DNA of 64,000 nucleotides from an uncultured Coriobacteriales bacterium (GCA_902464015.1 CABQHM010000002.1:1-64000), one strand, 5' to 3'. Positions 44,102 through 53,600 are shown, numbered from the stretch's first letter. The notes: generated from the letters alone by a model not told the origin. Program-made: numbers and translations.

Positions 44102-45238
44102 ATGCACCTGGCAGTCAACAAACTGAGCGGCTTGCGAGCCTTGCGCCAGGCCAGGGCAACCCGTAGGGCCTTGCCCTTCGAGCGCTGCGATCTCTTCGCC
44201 CCCGACCCATCCCCGCAGGTCCGCTGGACTGGCAAGCTGCTGCCGCTCGACGCCCTCGGCCTGAATGCCATGCCCAACGAGGACCACCCCCTCGCCGTGG
44301 CGGTCCCCAGCGCCCAGACTCGCCTGCAGGCAAGGTTCGTCACAAACACGGTATACACCCAGCCCCTCCTTCCCGGCTCGTTTGTCGAGCTTGGCAATGG
44401 CATTGCCGCAAGCTGCCCGGAGCTCACTTTTATCGAGGCGGCCACCTATATGACGCCCATGGCCCATGTCCTGCTGGGCTACGAGCTGTGCGGCACGTAT
44501 GCACGCGACGCGCGCGACCCGCGCTGCGGTGATGTGACGTTCGGTGTGCAGGCCGCTACGAGCGTGAAGCGCATCAGCGATTACATCGAGAGCGCAGGCC
44601 CGATTCGCGGCATCAAAAAGGCCAAGGCGGCCCTCGAGCTTGTGAGGGACAACGCCTGGTCACCCATGGAGGCCATCGTTGCGGCGCTCGCCATGCTGCC
44701 GATGGAGGAGGGCGGCTACGGCCTGGGCGACGTTGCGCTCAACAACCGCAAACCCAACGACCCTGCCCTGGTGTCGCTGGGCTGCAGGGAATCGCGCGTT
44801 CCTGACATCGAGCTCGTGGGAACCCACGTCGGCTTCAACTACGACGGACACGGTCATTTTTCCTCCGCTGGCGAAGTCACCGACGTGGCCAAGGCGCGGT
44901 CCAAATACCTCGACGACGTGCGCCGCAACCGCGAGTTGGCCGCAATGGGACGCGTTGTGCTTCCTGTGACCTCGGAAGACCTTTTTCAGCAGGGCGGCCT
45001 GGACGCCGTCATGCTCGAGGCGGTCCTTATTGCCGAAGAGCTCGACAACCTCGACTCAGAACGCACCGAGCGGTTCAAGACGACCATCCGCATACCTGTG
45101 TTCCAGCGCGAGCGCCAGCGCATCATCTGGTCGGTGCTGCCATGGGAGCCCGGCGGGGCCTACGCCCATCAAATTGCCGACCAGCTCGCCCGCATGGGGC
45201 ACGCCCGCGAAGTCATAGAAGCCGTCATCAACATCTAG
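44102..45238 (+). CDS. Protein with a DUF559/VSR-like nuclease-type C-terminal domain
   Basis: 378 residues, soluble. The N-terminal part resembles AbiEi-type antitoxin helpers only vaguely. The C-terminal ~130 residues carry the pattern RVPDIELVGTHVGFNYDGHGHF...DDVRRNRELAAMGRVVLPVTSEDL, which fits the strand-strand-helix core of DUF559/PD-(D/E)xK-like domains; the usual EYDG is NYDG, so a catalytic Glu may be lost. GGGAGG lies 6 bases before the ATG at 44102. The gene is flanked by inverted copies of the 87-bp repeat (E and F), suggesting a mobile cassette. Function unknown. Confidence 0.6.
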   Translation: MHLAVNKLSGLRALRQARATRRALPFERCDLFAPDPSPQVRWTGKLLPLDALGLNAMPNEDHPLAVAVPSAQTRLQARFVTNTVYTQPLLPGSFVELGNGIAASCPELTFIEAATYMTPMAHVLLGYELCGTYARDARDPRCGDVTFGVQAATSVKRISDYIESAGPIRGIKKAKAALELVRDNAWSPMEAIVAALAMLPMEEGGYGLGDVALNNRKPNDPALVSLGCRESRVPDIELVGTHVGFNYDGHGHFSSAGEVTDVAKARSKYLDDVRRNRELAAMGRVVLPVTSEDLFQQGGLDAVMLEAVLIAEELDNLDSERTERFKTTIRIPVFQRERQRIIWSVLPWEPGGAYAHQIADQLARMGHAREVIEAVINI

Positions 45239-45295
45239 GACCGCATGCTCGAAAAACCGGGCAAGGTTGACCCATGGGCATACCGCACTCGGGAA

Positions 45296-45383
45296 ATAAC
45301 ATGCATTTCAAATGTGTTCAAAATGTGTCAACTGGGGTTTTGATAAAATAACATACATTCGATTTTTCGGAATGCATGTTATT
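45296..45383 (+). repeat. Three-armed ~87-bp repeat, copy F
   Basis: ATAACATGCATTTCAAATG at the left, core GTCAACTGGGGTTTTGATAA, central AATAACATACATTCG arm and right end GAATGCATGTTAT. Forward orientation, 57 bases after the DUF559-like gene. Confidence 0.85.
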
Positions 45384-45439
45384 TCCCGCAAGCACAAGCG
45401 CAAATGCGAAGCCACAGGGGCACCCTCGCCCGCGCAACC

Positions 45440-46468
45440 CTACCTACCGTTGTGCTCGCGGTAGGCCTGCTCGATCTGAGGCACAGCCGCAGGCGTGCTG
45501 TGTGCGTCGAGCTTGCGCACCGCCCAACCAAAAACGCCGGCCAGAACGTGCTGGAACAGCGTGCCCATCATCACGGGGAACATCGTTATGCTGGGGAAAT
45601 AGGCAGCGGCGAGCACCGCGCCCGTGGTGATGTTGCGCGAACCGCTTGCCACGCCCAGTGTGATGCACTCGCCCACGTTTCGGTGCATGAGGCGGGCAAG
45701 AATATAGCCGAGCACATACGCCACCCCCGACAGCAGCGCCATCGCCAGCGCAACCACCAGCAGTTCGGGCGTGAAATGGTGCATCGAGCCAGAAATACGC
45801 GTGGAATTGGTCGCCAGAATGAGCACGAGCATAATCTTCGATGCGGGCGCCAGCCACGGGGCTACGCGGGCGTTGGCCTTGCCGTGGCTGAGGTCATTGC
45901 ACGCCATGCCGGCCACGGCGGGCAGGGCGATCATGATAAGCAGGTCGAGCATCATGGCGACAAGGTCCACGTGCACCGTGGCCCCCATGAGCAGCTGTAT
46001 GGTGAGAGGCATCGTAAGCGGCGCGAGAACGGTGGAAATAACGACCACTGCCAGGCCAAAGGATCGATTGCCGTTGTAGATGTCCACCCACATGAGGCCC
46101 GTCACTCCCATGGGCACGCAAAACTCGATGACCATACCGGCGATGGCGTCGGTGTTGCTGGGGACCACAAGGTTGCCCACAGCCAGCGCCAGCACGGGCA
46201 TGACGATAAACAGCACGAACAGTGCCGCTAGCAGGGATAGGGGATGGCGGATGACCGCGAGCAGGTCGCGCGAGGTGGTGGCCAGGGCGCTTTGGAACGT
46301 CATGAAGGCGAACATGAGCTCCACCGCAGGGGCCATCCAAGAGAACTGGTCCGGAAACAGCACGCCCACAAGCATGCACAAAGGAGCCGCGACGGCCATG
46401 TGGCGCCCGATGAACGCGCCGATGGCAAACCACGGGTTCATTGCCTTGCCTGCCTGCACTGTCGCCAT
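45440..46468 (-). CDS. Bile acid:sodium symporter (BASS) family transporter
   Basis: 342 residues with nine or ten transmembrane helices. Family features are LMFAFMTFQSALATTSRDLLAV, EFCVPMGVTGLMWVDIYNGN and ECITLGVASGSRNITTGAVLAA, the crossover-helix glycines of ASBT/BASS proteins. It transports an organic anion with sodium; bile acids are one possibility in a gut organism, but pantoate or sulfated compounds are equally possible. The ATG at 46468 has GGAAGG upstream; the in-frame ATG at 46492 is an alternative. Confidence 0.82.
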   Translation of the reverse strand: MATVQAGKAMNPWFAIGAFIGRHMAVAAPLCMLVGVLFPDQFSWMAPAVELMFAFMTFQSALATTSRDLLAVIRHPLSLLAALFVLFIVMPVLALAVGNLVVPSNTDAIAGMVIEFCVPMGVTGLMWVDIYNGNRSFGLAVVVISTVLAPLTMPLTIQLLMGATVHVDLVAMMLDLLIMIALPAVAGMACNDLSHGKANARVAPWLAPASKIMLVLILATNSTRISGSMHHFTPELLVVALAMALLSGVAYVLGYILARLMHRNVGECITLGVASGSRNITTGAVLAAAYFPSITMFPVMMGTLFQHVLAGVFGWAVRKLDAHSTPAAVPQIEQAYREHNGR

Positions 46469-47042
46469 ACCGTCGATTGCCTTCCGCCCCATGGCCCCGC
46501 ATTCGCACGGAGCCGTCGCTGCCTCACCGCTGCCACGCGCAAGCCTAACAAGCCGCGCGCCATTTCGACAAAGAGTACGCCCCTTCGGTCGCCGCGCAGT
46601 TCACCAAGCAAAACCCCAGCAAAGTCTGCCATAAATCCCCAGAGAGTCAGGTAGGCCGAATACCGTAAGGCTCGCTCGCAATATGGCGTCTACGCACGTT
46701 GTCCAGGAATAGTACTTGTCCAATATGACTCCGCCGCGTACATGCGGCACCATAACGCATCGCACCATAGCACGCCGTATCCGGCCAAATTCGGGCGCAA
46801 ACGCAAACACAAGCAGCGCAACTGCGTGAACCGCCCATCTCGGTCGGCATTCAGAAATCCCGAGGTCCAGCGGCGCCGCAACCGACGCTCGACCCAACCC
46901 CGCCAGCGCATGAAAGGAACCGCTCCATCCGTCGGCCTCTTATCGTCCAAGATCCAACCCCATTCGCGCACACAAAGACCCCTCCTACCCCGCGCCGCAT
47001 GTTGGCACAAGACAGAAGGGGTCCTTCATTTGACCAACTAAG
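46469..47042. other. Gene-free stretch
   Basis: I see no convincing gene here. Several short frames are open on both strands, but none has a ribosome site plus protein-like composition. The last part (46978-47023) holds a hairpin. The stretch may be a decayed gene region or a long promoter of the BASS gene. Confidence 0.5.
46978..47023 (-). terminator. Terminator candidate beyond the sulfhydrylase tail array
   Basis: On the minus strand GACCCCTTCT pairs with AGGAGGGGTC and is followed by TTTGTG. It lies after the three extra copies of the sulfhydrylase 3' end, so the array would be part of that transcript. Confidence 0.5.
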
Positions 47043-47327
47043 CTAACAAGCACAGCGCGGTGCAGCCCCGAGCGCCTGGACGGCACTGGCGATGACCTGT
47101 CTGCCCCAGGCAAGCAAGCATTGCTTACCATAACGCCGCCTTACACCTCGGGTACGACCTCGAGCGTCTGAGCGATGTCGGCAATAGCCCGCCTTGCCTC
47201 CAGGCAGGCAAGTACCACTTGCAGCTGCTCGCCCTCACGCCTCAGGCCCAGCCCCGAGCACCCGGGCGATGTCGGCGTTGGCTCCCTTACCCCCGGCCCA
47301 GCAAGCGCCACTTACCGCAGCGCCACC
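47043..47327 (-). repeat. Degenerate tandem array of the sulfhydrylase C-terminus
   Basis: The end of the next gene (IADIAQALEAVPEA-stop, stop at 47328) is re-encoded three more times at about 94-bp steps: ANADIARVLGAGPEA-stop (47235), AIADIAQTLEVVPEV-stop (47141) and VIASAVQALGAAPRCAC-stop (47043). Each copy keeps the frame and the stop position, while synonymous and other changes have accumulated. The units include about 30 bases of 3' flank. Confidence 0.75.
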
Positions 47328-48620
47328 TTACGCCTCGGGCACGGCTTCGAGGGCCTGGGCGATGTCGGCGATGAGGTCCTCCTTGGCCTCCAGGCCGCAC
47401 GAGATGCGCACGAGGCCCGCAGGCACGCCGGCGGCCTCGAGCTGCTCCTCGGTCATCTGGCGGTGCGTGGAGGTCGCCGGGTTGAGGCAGCAGGTGCGCG
47501 CGTCGGCCACATGCGTCTCAATGGCGGCGAGCTTGAGGTTCTTGAGGAAGGCCTCGGCAGCAACACGGCCGCCCTTGAGCTCGAACGACACGACGCCGCA
47601 GCCGCCGTGGGGCAGGTACTTCTGGGCAATCGCATAATAGGGGTCGCTCGGCAGGCCCGGGTAGCTCACGCTCTTCACCTGGGGCTTGTCCTGCAGGAAC
47701 TCGGCCACTGCCTGGCCGTTCTCCACGTGACGCGCCATGCGCACGTGCAGGCTCTCGAGGCCGAGGTTGAGCAGGAAGGCGTTCTGCGGCGCCTGGATGG
47801 AACCCAGGTCGCGCATGAGCTGCGAGGTCGCCTTGGTGATGAAGGCACCCTCCTTGCCGAACTTCTCGGCGTAGGTGATTCCGTGATAGCTCTCGTCGGG
47901 CGTGGTGAGGCCGGGGAACTTGTCGGCATGGGCCATCCAGTCGAACTTGCCGGAGTCGACGATGGCACCGCCCACGGCCGCACCGTGGCCGTCCATGTAC
48001 TTGGTGGTGGAGTGCGTCACGATGTCAGCGCCCCACTCGATGGGACGACAGTTGACCGGCGTGGGGAACGTGTTGTCCACGATGAGCGGCACACCGTGGG
48101 CATGCGCGGCATTGGCGAACTTCTCGATGTCGAGCACCGTGAGCGCCGGGTTGGCGATGGTCTCGCCGAAGACGGCGCGCGTATTGTCCTGGAAGGCCGC
48201 GTCGAGCTCGGCGGGCGTGCAGTCGGGCGAAACGAACGTAGCCTCGATGCCCATCTTCGCCATGGTCACGCTGATGAGGTTGAACGTGCCGCCGTAAATG
48301 GAGGAGGAGGCCACGATGTGGCTGCCGGCCTCGCAGATGTTGAACAGCGCGAAGAAGTTCGCTGCCTGGCCCGACGAGGTCAGCATGGCAGCCGTACCGC
48401 CTTCGAGCTGGGCAATCTTTGCGGCGACGTAGTCGTTCGTGGGGTTCTGCAGACGCGTGTAGAAGTAGCCCGACGCCTCGAGGTCAAAGAGCTTGCCCAT
48501 GTCCTCGCTCGTGTCGTACTTGAACGTGGTGGACTGCACGATCGGGATCTGGCGCGGCTCGCCGTTGCCGGGGGTGTACCCGCCCTGGACACATACGGTG
48601 TCGATACTCTGGTTGCTCAT
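47328..48620 (-). CDS. O-acetylhomoserine sulfhydrylase (second copy)
   Basis: 430 residues, PLP-dependent Cys/Met-metabolism enzyme: YFYTRLQNPTNDYVAAKIAQLEGG, SSSIYGGTFNL, and the PLP lysine in VTHSTTKYMDGHGAAVGGAIV. It resembles the copy at 19536 in order but differs in many positions, so it is an old paralogue, perhaps with different acceptor preference or regulation. GGAGAGGA lies before the ATG. It is followed by a degenerate tandem array of its own 3' end. Confidence 0.88.
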   Translation of the reverse strand: MSNQSIDTVCVQGGYTPGNGEPRQIPIVQSTTFKYDTSEDMGKLFDLEASGYFYTRLQNPTNDYVAAKIAQLEGGTAAMLTSSGQAANFFALFNICEAGSHIVASSSIYGGTFNLISVTMAKMGIEATFVSPDCTPAELDAAFQDNTRAVFGETIANPALTVLDIEKFANAAHAHGVPLIVDNTFPTPVNCRPIEWGADIVTHSTTKYMDGHGAAVGGAIVDSGKFDWMAHADKFPGLTTPDESYHGITYAEKFGKEGAFITKATSQLMRDLGSIQAPQNAFLLNLGLESLHVRMARHVENGQAVAEFLQDKPQVKSVSYPGLPSDPYYAIAQKYLPHGGCGVVSFELKGGRVAAEAFLKNLKLAAIETHVADARTCCLNPATSTHRQMTEEQLEAAGVPAGLVRISCGLEAKEDLIADIAQALEAVPEA

Positions 48621-48715
48621 GGTGTCCTCTCCTGTGCCAGCGCGGGGCCCAGAGGCCTCGCAAGTGTCTTATGTAAAACAATGGCGACAGTATAGGACAA
48701 CACCAGGAAGCAGAC

Positions 48716-48965
48716 GTGCAGGAACAGGGCCGGTCACAACTCGGCGTCCTCGTTGCCGGGACGCAGCGAATCGCTCTCGGGGATACAAACATGCAGGAAA
48801 AGAGCAGTTACGACTCGGCTCTCCGTCGATAAGACACGGCGTGCGGCGCCTGGAAAGACAAGCGCGCAAGAACAGCGCCGGTCATACCTCGGTGCCTTCG
48901 CCATAAAGTGCATCGACGCCGCTTTCGGCGATGCAAGCATGCAGGGACAGCGCCGGCCACAGTCC
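48716..48965 (-). repeat. 75-bp degenerate tandem array after torD
   Basis: Plus-strand units begin at 48716 (GTGCAGGAACAGGGCCGGTC), 48791 (ATGCAGGAAAAGAGCAGTTA), 48864 (GCGCAAGAACAGCGCCGGTC) and 48939 (ATGCAGGGACAGCGCCGGCC), steps of 75, 73 and 75 bases. The last unit runs into the stop codon of the torD-like gene. Minus-strand translation gives repeated ALFLHAC-type peptides ending near stops. No gene is present in 48621-48965. Confidence 0.65.
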
Positions 48966-49631
48966 CTAGTCCTGCGGCACCTCGAGGGCGCGAATGGCCA
49001 GGTCGCACACGTGTGCGTAGAACGCGGCGCCCACGGTTTCCATGCGGTCACGGGCCGTGGCGAACCACACACGGGCATGGTCGTGCGTGAACTCATTCGT
49101 CAGGCGATTCCAGTGCAGGGCCTCCTCGGTCGCGCCCTTCTGCCAGGCAAGGGACTCGCCGTTGGCAAGATAGGCAAGAAACGCCAGCTCACAGGCGAGC
49201 GAGTCGCAACGCAGGGTGCCCTTGACCACCGGGCAGGCGGGCACCGCCGTCATATCGAAGCCGGCGGCCTTGTAGCAGCGCTGCACATGATCGGACCTTG
49301 AGCTCTGCACGCTACCGTAGTGCATCTTGCCGTCGGAGCCGACGCCGCTTCCCACCAGGCAGCTCTCCTGCAGCGGCACAAAGCGCGGGCTCACGGCAAC
49401 AAAGAGCACGTCGTTGAAGCAACGGCGCAGCTCGGCGAGCTCCTCGGCAGACACTTCTCCCGACAGGCCTTCGAACTCGGCGCCAAGCGCCTGGCCAACA
49501 AGCGCCACGTCGGCAAGCACTTGCTCGCTCGGCTCGTTCAAAAACGCAGACGCGCACACGTCGAACGTGACGGCGCGGCCGCGTGCGTCCAGAGCGCGCT
49601 GCTCCAGCTCCATGTCCGTTTGCTGACCCAT
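48966..49631 (-). CDS. TorD/DmsD-family molybdoenzyme chaperone
   Basis: 221 residues, all-helical, soluble. The conserved helix with CFNDVLFVAVSPRFVPLQES and the ERNER-like loop (LTNEFTHDHARVWFATAR) are typical of TorD-family maturation factors, which bind the Tat signal and insert the cofactor of DMSO/TMAO-reductase-type enzymes. It is the third gene after the dmsA-like and dmsB-like genes on the same strand. AAGGGGAACTC precedes the ATG at 49631. Confidence 0.82.
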   Translation of the reverse strand: MGQQTDMELEQRALDARGRAVTFDVCASAFLNEPSEQVLADVALVGQALGAEFEGLSGEVSAEELAELRRCFNDVLFVAVSPRFVPLQESCLVGSGVGSDGKMHYGSVQSSRSDHVQRCYKAAGFDMTAVPACPVVKGTLRCDSLACELAFLAYLANGESLAWQKGATEEALHWNRLTNEFTHDHARVWFATARDRMETVGAAFYAHVCDLAIRALEVPQD

Positions 49632-49726
49632 GAGTTCCCCTTCTTCCCACAGCCCGGCGCGGGCCTGGCACTTGCATACAAACGGGTGGCCGCACACGTC
49701 GCACAGCCACCCTTCTTACATCTGAC

Positions 49727-49968
49727 GCACATCAAACAAGATGCGCCTCACACACTTCATCTCGCAGCGCAATGCACGCGAAACGGCCGCACCGAGCGCA
49801 TCGAAAACCGAGCGAGATCCGCGCGCGCTGGGAGTCTGCAGCGCGGCGCACATCAAGCAAGGCGCGTACGGAGCACTTCATTTCACAGCGCAATACGCGC
49901 AAAACAGCCCCGCTGGGCATATAAAAAAACCGAGCGAGATCCACGCACACCGGGAGTCCGCAGGCGGC
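49727..49968 (-). repeat. 121-bp degenerate tandem array after dmsB
   Basis: Two units start at 49727 (GCACATCAAACAAG) and 49848 (GCACATCAAGCAAG), and a third starts at 49969 and soon diverges. Shared landmarks per unit include CACTTCAT, CGCAATACGCG, AACCGAGCGAGATCC and GGGAGTC. The far end TTACATCTGACGC mirrors the dmsB end TTACATCTCGTAGG. No gene is present in 49632-50061. Confidence 0.65.
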
Positions 49969-50010
49969 GCACACGCGACACCCGCCTCGCGCGCCACGCG
50001 CCCCACAGCG

Positions 50011-50048
50011 CCGGGCGGCGCACACCAACCACTGCGCACGCCGCCCGG
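50011..50048 (-). terminator. Hairpin directly after the dmsB-like gene
   Basis: CCGGGCGGCG and CGCCGCCCGG form a perfect 10-bp stem 14 bases after the stop codon, without a U-tract. It may end or attenuate transcription before torD, or stabilise the dmsAB message. Confidence 0.5.
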
Positions 50049-50061
50049 CACAAGGCATTGC

Positions 50062-50688
50062 TTACATCTCGTAGGGCGTCTTGACGTTGCCGCCCTGCTG
50101 CACGTTGGAAACGCGCTTCATGGCAAGGGCGCTGTTGAGGCCGATGTAGTGAATCTCCGGGCCCAGGCCCTCCTCGGGCAGCAGCACGTCGGTCTCGCCG
50201 GCGGCAGCGATGGCCTTGCTGATGTCGCTGTCGGGGTCGTTGAGGTCGCCGAACATACGGGCGCCGGCCACGCAGGCACCCACGCAAGCAGGCAGCATGC
50301 CAAGCTGGGTGCGGTGGTGGCAGAACGTGCACTTGCGCACGAGGTTCTCCTCGTCCACATGGTAACGGGCCTCGTAGGGGCAGGCAGCCACGCAGGCGTC
50401 GCAGCCGATGCACTTCTCGTCATCAATCTGCACGGTGCCGTCCTCGGCGATGTAGCTCGCGCCGGTGGGGCAGGCCGCCACGCAGGCGGGGTTGTCGCAG
50501 TGGTTGCACTGCTTGGGCACGTTGGAGCGGCGCACATAGCCGTTGCCATCCTCAACGTCCCAGCTCTCGATCCACGTGTTGAACTTGGTCAGCGGCGTCT
50601 CGTTCTCCAGACGGCATGCCACGACGCAGGCGTTGCAGCCGATGCACTTCGCCAGGTCGATGAGCATACCCAGTCGCATATCGCTCAC
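50062..50688 (-). CDS. dmsB: DmsB-type four-cluster ferredoxin subunit
   Basis: 208 residues with four cysteine groups: CIGCNACVVAC, CNHCDNPACVAACP, CIGCDACVAACP and CTFCHHRTQLGMLPACVGAC, the standard pattern of DmsB/NrfC/PhsB electron-transfer subunits. It passes electrons to the molybdoenzyme subunit encoded just upstream (10 bases apart). A downstream NrfD/DmsC-type membrane anchor gene is missing; torD follows instead. Confidence 0.9.
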   Translation of the reverse strand: MSDMRLGMLIDLAKCIGCNACVVACRLENETPLTKFNTWIESWDVEDGNGYVRRSNVPKQCNHCDNPACVAACPTGASYIAEDGTVQIDDEKCIGCDACVAACPYEARYHVDEENLVRKCTFCHHRTQLGMLPACVGACVAGARMFGDLNDPDSDISKAIAAAGETDVLLPEEGLGPEIHYIGLNSALAMKRVSNVQQGGNVKTPYEM

Positions 50689-50698
50689 GATGCCCTCC

Positions 50699-53600
50699 TT
50701 AGGCCTTCTCGATCTTGTACATGTTGCCGGTACGGGCAGGCGTGCCAGCGTCGTTGTCGGACAGCGCGTAGATCACGTCGTCGCCCACGGTGGGGTCGAG
50801 CATGACCTCCAGGTGGATACCGGCGGCCGCACCAGCGTCGCCCGGCGTCACCGTGCCGTCCACGTCCATGTCCTGGGCGCCCCAAGCGGTGTGGCCGTAA
50901 CCGGTGGCAACGGCGATGTTGCCGCGGGCGACACCGGCGCGCACCATGGCGGCACCGAGCATGACGTCGCCCGTGGGGTTGGTCACGCGAACCTGCTCAC
51001 CGTCGGAAATGCCCAGCTCAGCGGCATCGTCGGCGTTCATCTCGATGTAGTTAGTGGCGCAGATGTCACGCAGCACCGGGTTGTTGGCCTGCATCGAGAT
51101 GGAGCGGAAGCGAGGCTTGTAGGTCGTGGCGCCGAAGGGGAACTCCTCGGCGTCGAAGGCCTCGTCGAGCGGGGTGCCGTCGGCCAGGGACTGCGGCGTG
51201 TAGTGCAGCGTACCGCTGGGGTACTCGCCCGAGTAGGGGTTCTTGTGCGTGGCCTTCTTTTCGCCCCAGATGAAGCACTCGAAGGGCTTGCCAGCGTAGG
51301 CGTTGCGCTTGCCGTCGCCCAGGCACTCCTCGATGGGGTGGAAGCGGCTGCCGCGCGACATGACCTTGAGGACCTTGGGCCACTCCTCCTCCTTGACGGA
51401 GGCCTTCCACTTCTCGGGGAGGTTGTCGAGGCCCTGGAGGTGCATCTCCTCCTCGGTGATGTCCTCAACAGGCTCGCCGTCGTAGGCGAGGTTCGCGAGG
51501 GCCTTCACGTAGAAGTCGCAGGCCTCGTTGTAGGGGTAGGCGTTGCCGTCGACGTCGAACAGCGCGTTGTCACCGAAGCCGGGCACGCCGCAGGCCTTGG
51601 ACACGTCGGCGATGAAGGCCTCCCACGAAGCGTTGCGACCGTCGTCGAGCAGCATGGACTCAGCCTGCTTGACCGGCCAGCGCACCGCGTCGCCATAGCC
51701 GGCCCAACCCTCCATGTCCAGCACGCCCCAGCTCTCGTAGGGGTTCGTGTCAGGCACGATGTAGTCGGCGTACTGGGTGTCCTCGCCCATCACGACGTCG
51801 CAGGAGATGACGAGCGGGATGATGTCGGGGTCCTTCAGGCGCTCGACCACGGAGTCGCGCAGGGCGCCGGGGGCCATGGTCAGGGTGCTCTTCATGAAGA
51901 TGAGCATGATCTTGCACTGGTAGGGATACTGGTTGATGATCGACCAGAGCATCTGGTTGTCGGCGTTGCCGCTGGTAGCGTAGTACGGCAGCTTGGGCTG
52001 GGGGTTCTCCTCGCCGGCGGCCACGCGGTTCTTGTACTCGTCGGTGTCTTCCCAGGCCTTGTTCGTACGGGACAGCGACGTGGCCTTGTTCTCGGGGATG
52101 CCCTCGACCATGGAGGTCGACAGCTTGTAGCGAGCGCCGTTGCCGTCAGCGCCTGCGCCCATGTTGGTGGGAGCAGCGCCGCCGACCATCTCGCAGGAGC
52201 CCACGAGGGCGTTGAGGATGCGGTAGGCGAAAGCGGTCTCAAGGCCGTTCTGGGTGCCCGAGCCGCCCATGAGGCGAGCAGAGGACTTGGTGCCGTGAGA
52301 GGTGAACTCCTTGGCGATGCGGTTGATCTCCTCGACGCTCACGCCGCAGATCTCGGAGTACTCCTCGGGAGTCTTCTCATAGATGCTCTCGAGCATGAGC
52401 GACCAAGCGGTGCGCACGTGCACGCCGTTGACCTCGCCGTCGAAGTCGAGGTCAGCCTGGGTGCAGGTGGTGTTCACGACAGGCTCGCCGGTGGCGGAGT
52501 CGATGCACACGCGGAAGTCGGGATCGGAGGCACCCTCCTCGAGCACGGGGGTCTCAAGGCCGGCCTGCTCGGGGCGCAGGAACTTGCGGTAGTTCTCGTC
52601 GGCTTCGTCCACCACGACGAGCAGCGTGGCGTTGGAGAAGGAGCCGTAGCCGGCGTCCCATGCGGCCTGGAAGTTGGGGAAGCGCAGGTACTCCTCGTTG
52701 TAGGCCTCGTTGTCCACGATCCACTGCACCGCGGCGCAGGAGAAGGCGGGGTTGGTGGAAGCCTTGATCGGCACCCAGTTGATGCCGGGCATGGTGGGCG
52801 TGACGTTGCCGTTGCCCAGCACCGGGTCGAGGACGTCCATCTTGCACTCGCCGTCGCGCAGGCGCTTGGCCGAACGCTTGGCGATGCCCTGGAAGCTGTT
52901 GCCCGTGGCGCCGGGGAACTCGCCCATCCACAGGATGTACTCGCAGAAGTCGACGTCGGAGATGGCGCCGACGGAGCGCTTCTCGGTGAGGGGCTTGGCC
53001 CACTGGGCGCAGCCGCAGGTGGAGCCGTGGCCGACCTGGTTGACCGTGCCGAAGCCCTTCACGAAGCGGCCCGAGGTGCCGTAACGACCGTCGGAGCGGC
53101 CGCCCATGAGCACGAGCTGGTTGGAGACGGTGCCCAGGTCGGGACGCTCGGGGTCGATGAGGGTGGTGTTGTCATGAACGGCCTTGAAGCCCTCGATCTC
53201 GCGGTCCTCGCCCAGGTCGGCGAAGAGCTTGCCGCCCTCGGTGACCTCGGTGATGAGCTGATCCCAGGAGATGGCCGTCCACTTGTTCTCACCGCGCTTG
53301 CCGGCGCGCTTGAGGGGCGTGGTGATACGGTCGGGCTGGCTGTACATGACCCAGGTTCCCTGGCCGCGGGCGCACACGGTGCCGTGCGTGGTGTTGCCGC
53401 AGCCGTTGGCAAAGCTCTGGGCGCGGTACGCGTCGTCCAGCGATGCCTCGAAAGGCAGGCACGGATAAGCGCTGTTCACGTGATAGGGGTTGCCGCCCAC
53501 CGACAGCACGCGACCGGTCTCGCGGTCGATCTTCACGCGGTTGCCGCAGTCGCAGTAGCACCCCAGGCACGTGCTGTAGCGCACGATGACGTCGTCGTTG

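Noticed and set aside
46690..47010. Minus-strand 106-codon frame
   Set aside because: Cys/Arg/Trp-rich composition, no ribosome site and no recognisable motif; treated as non-coding.
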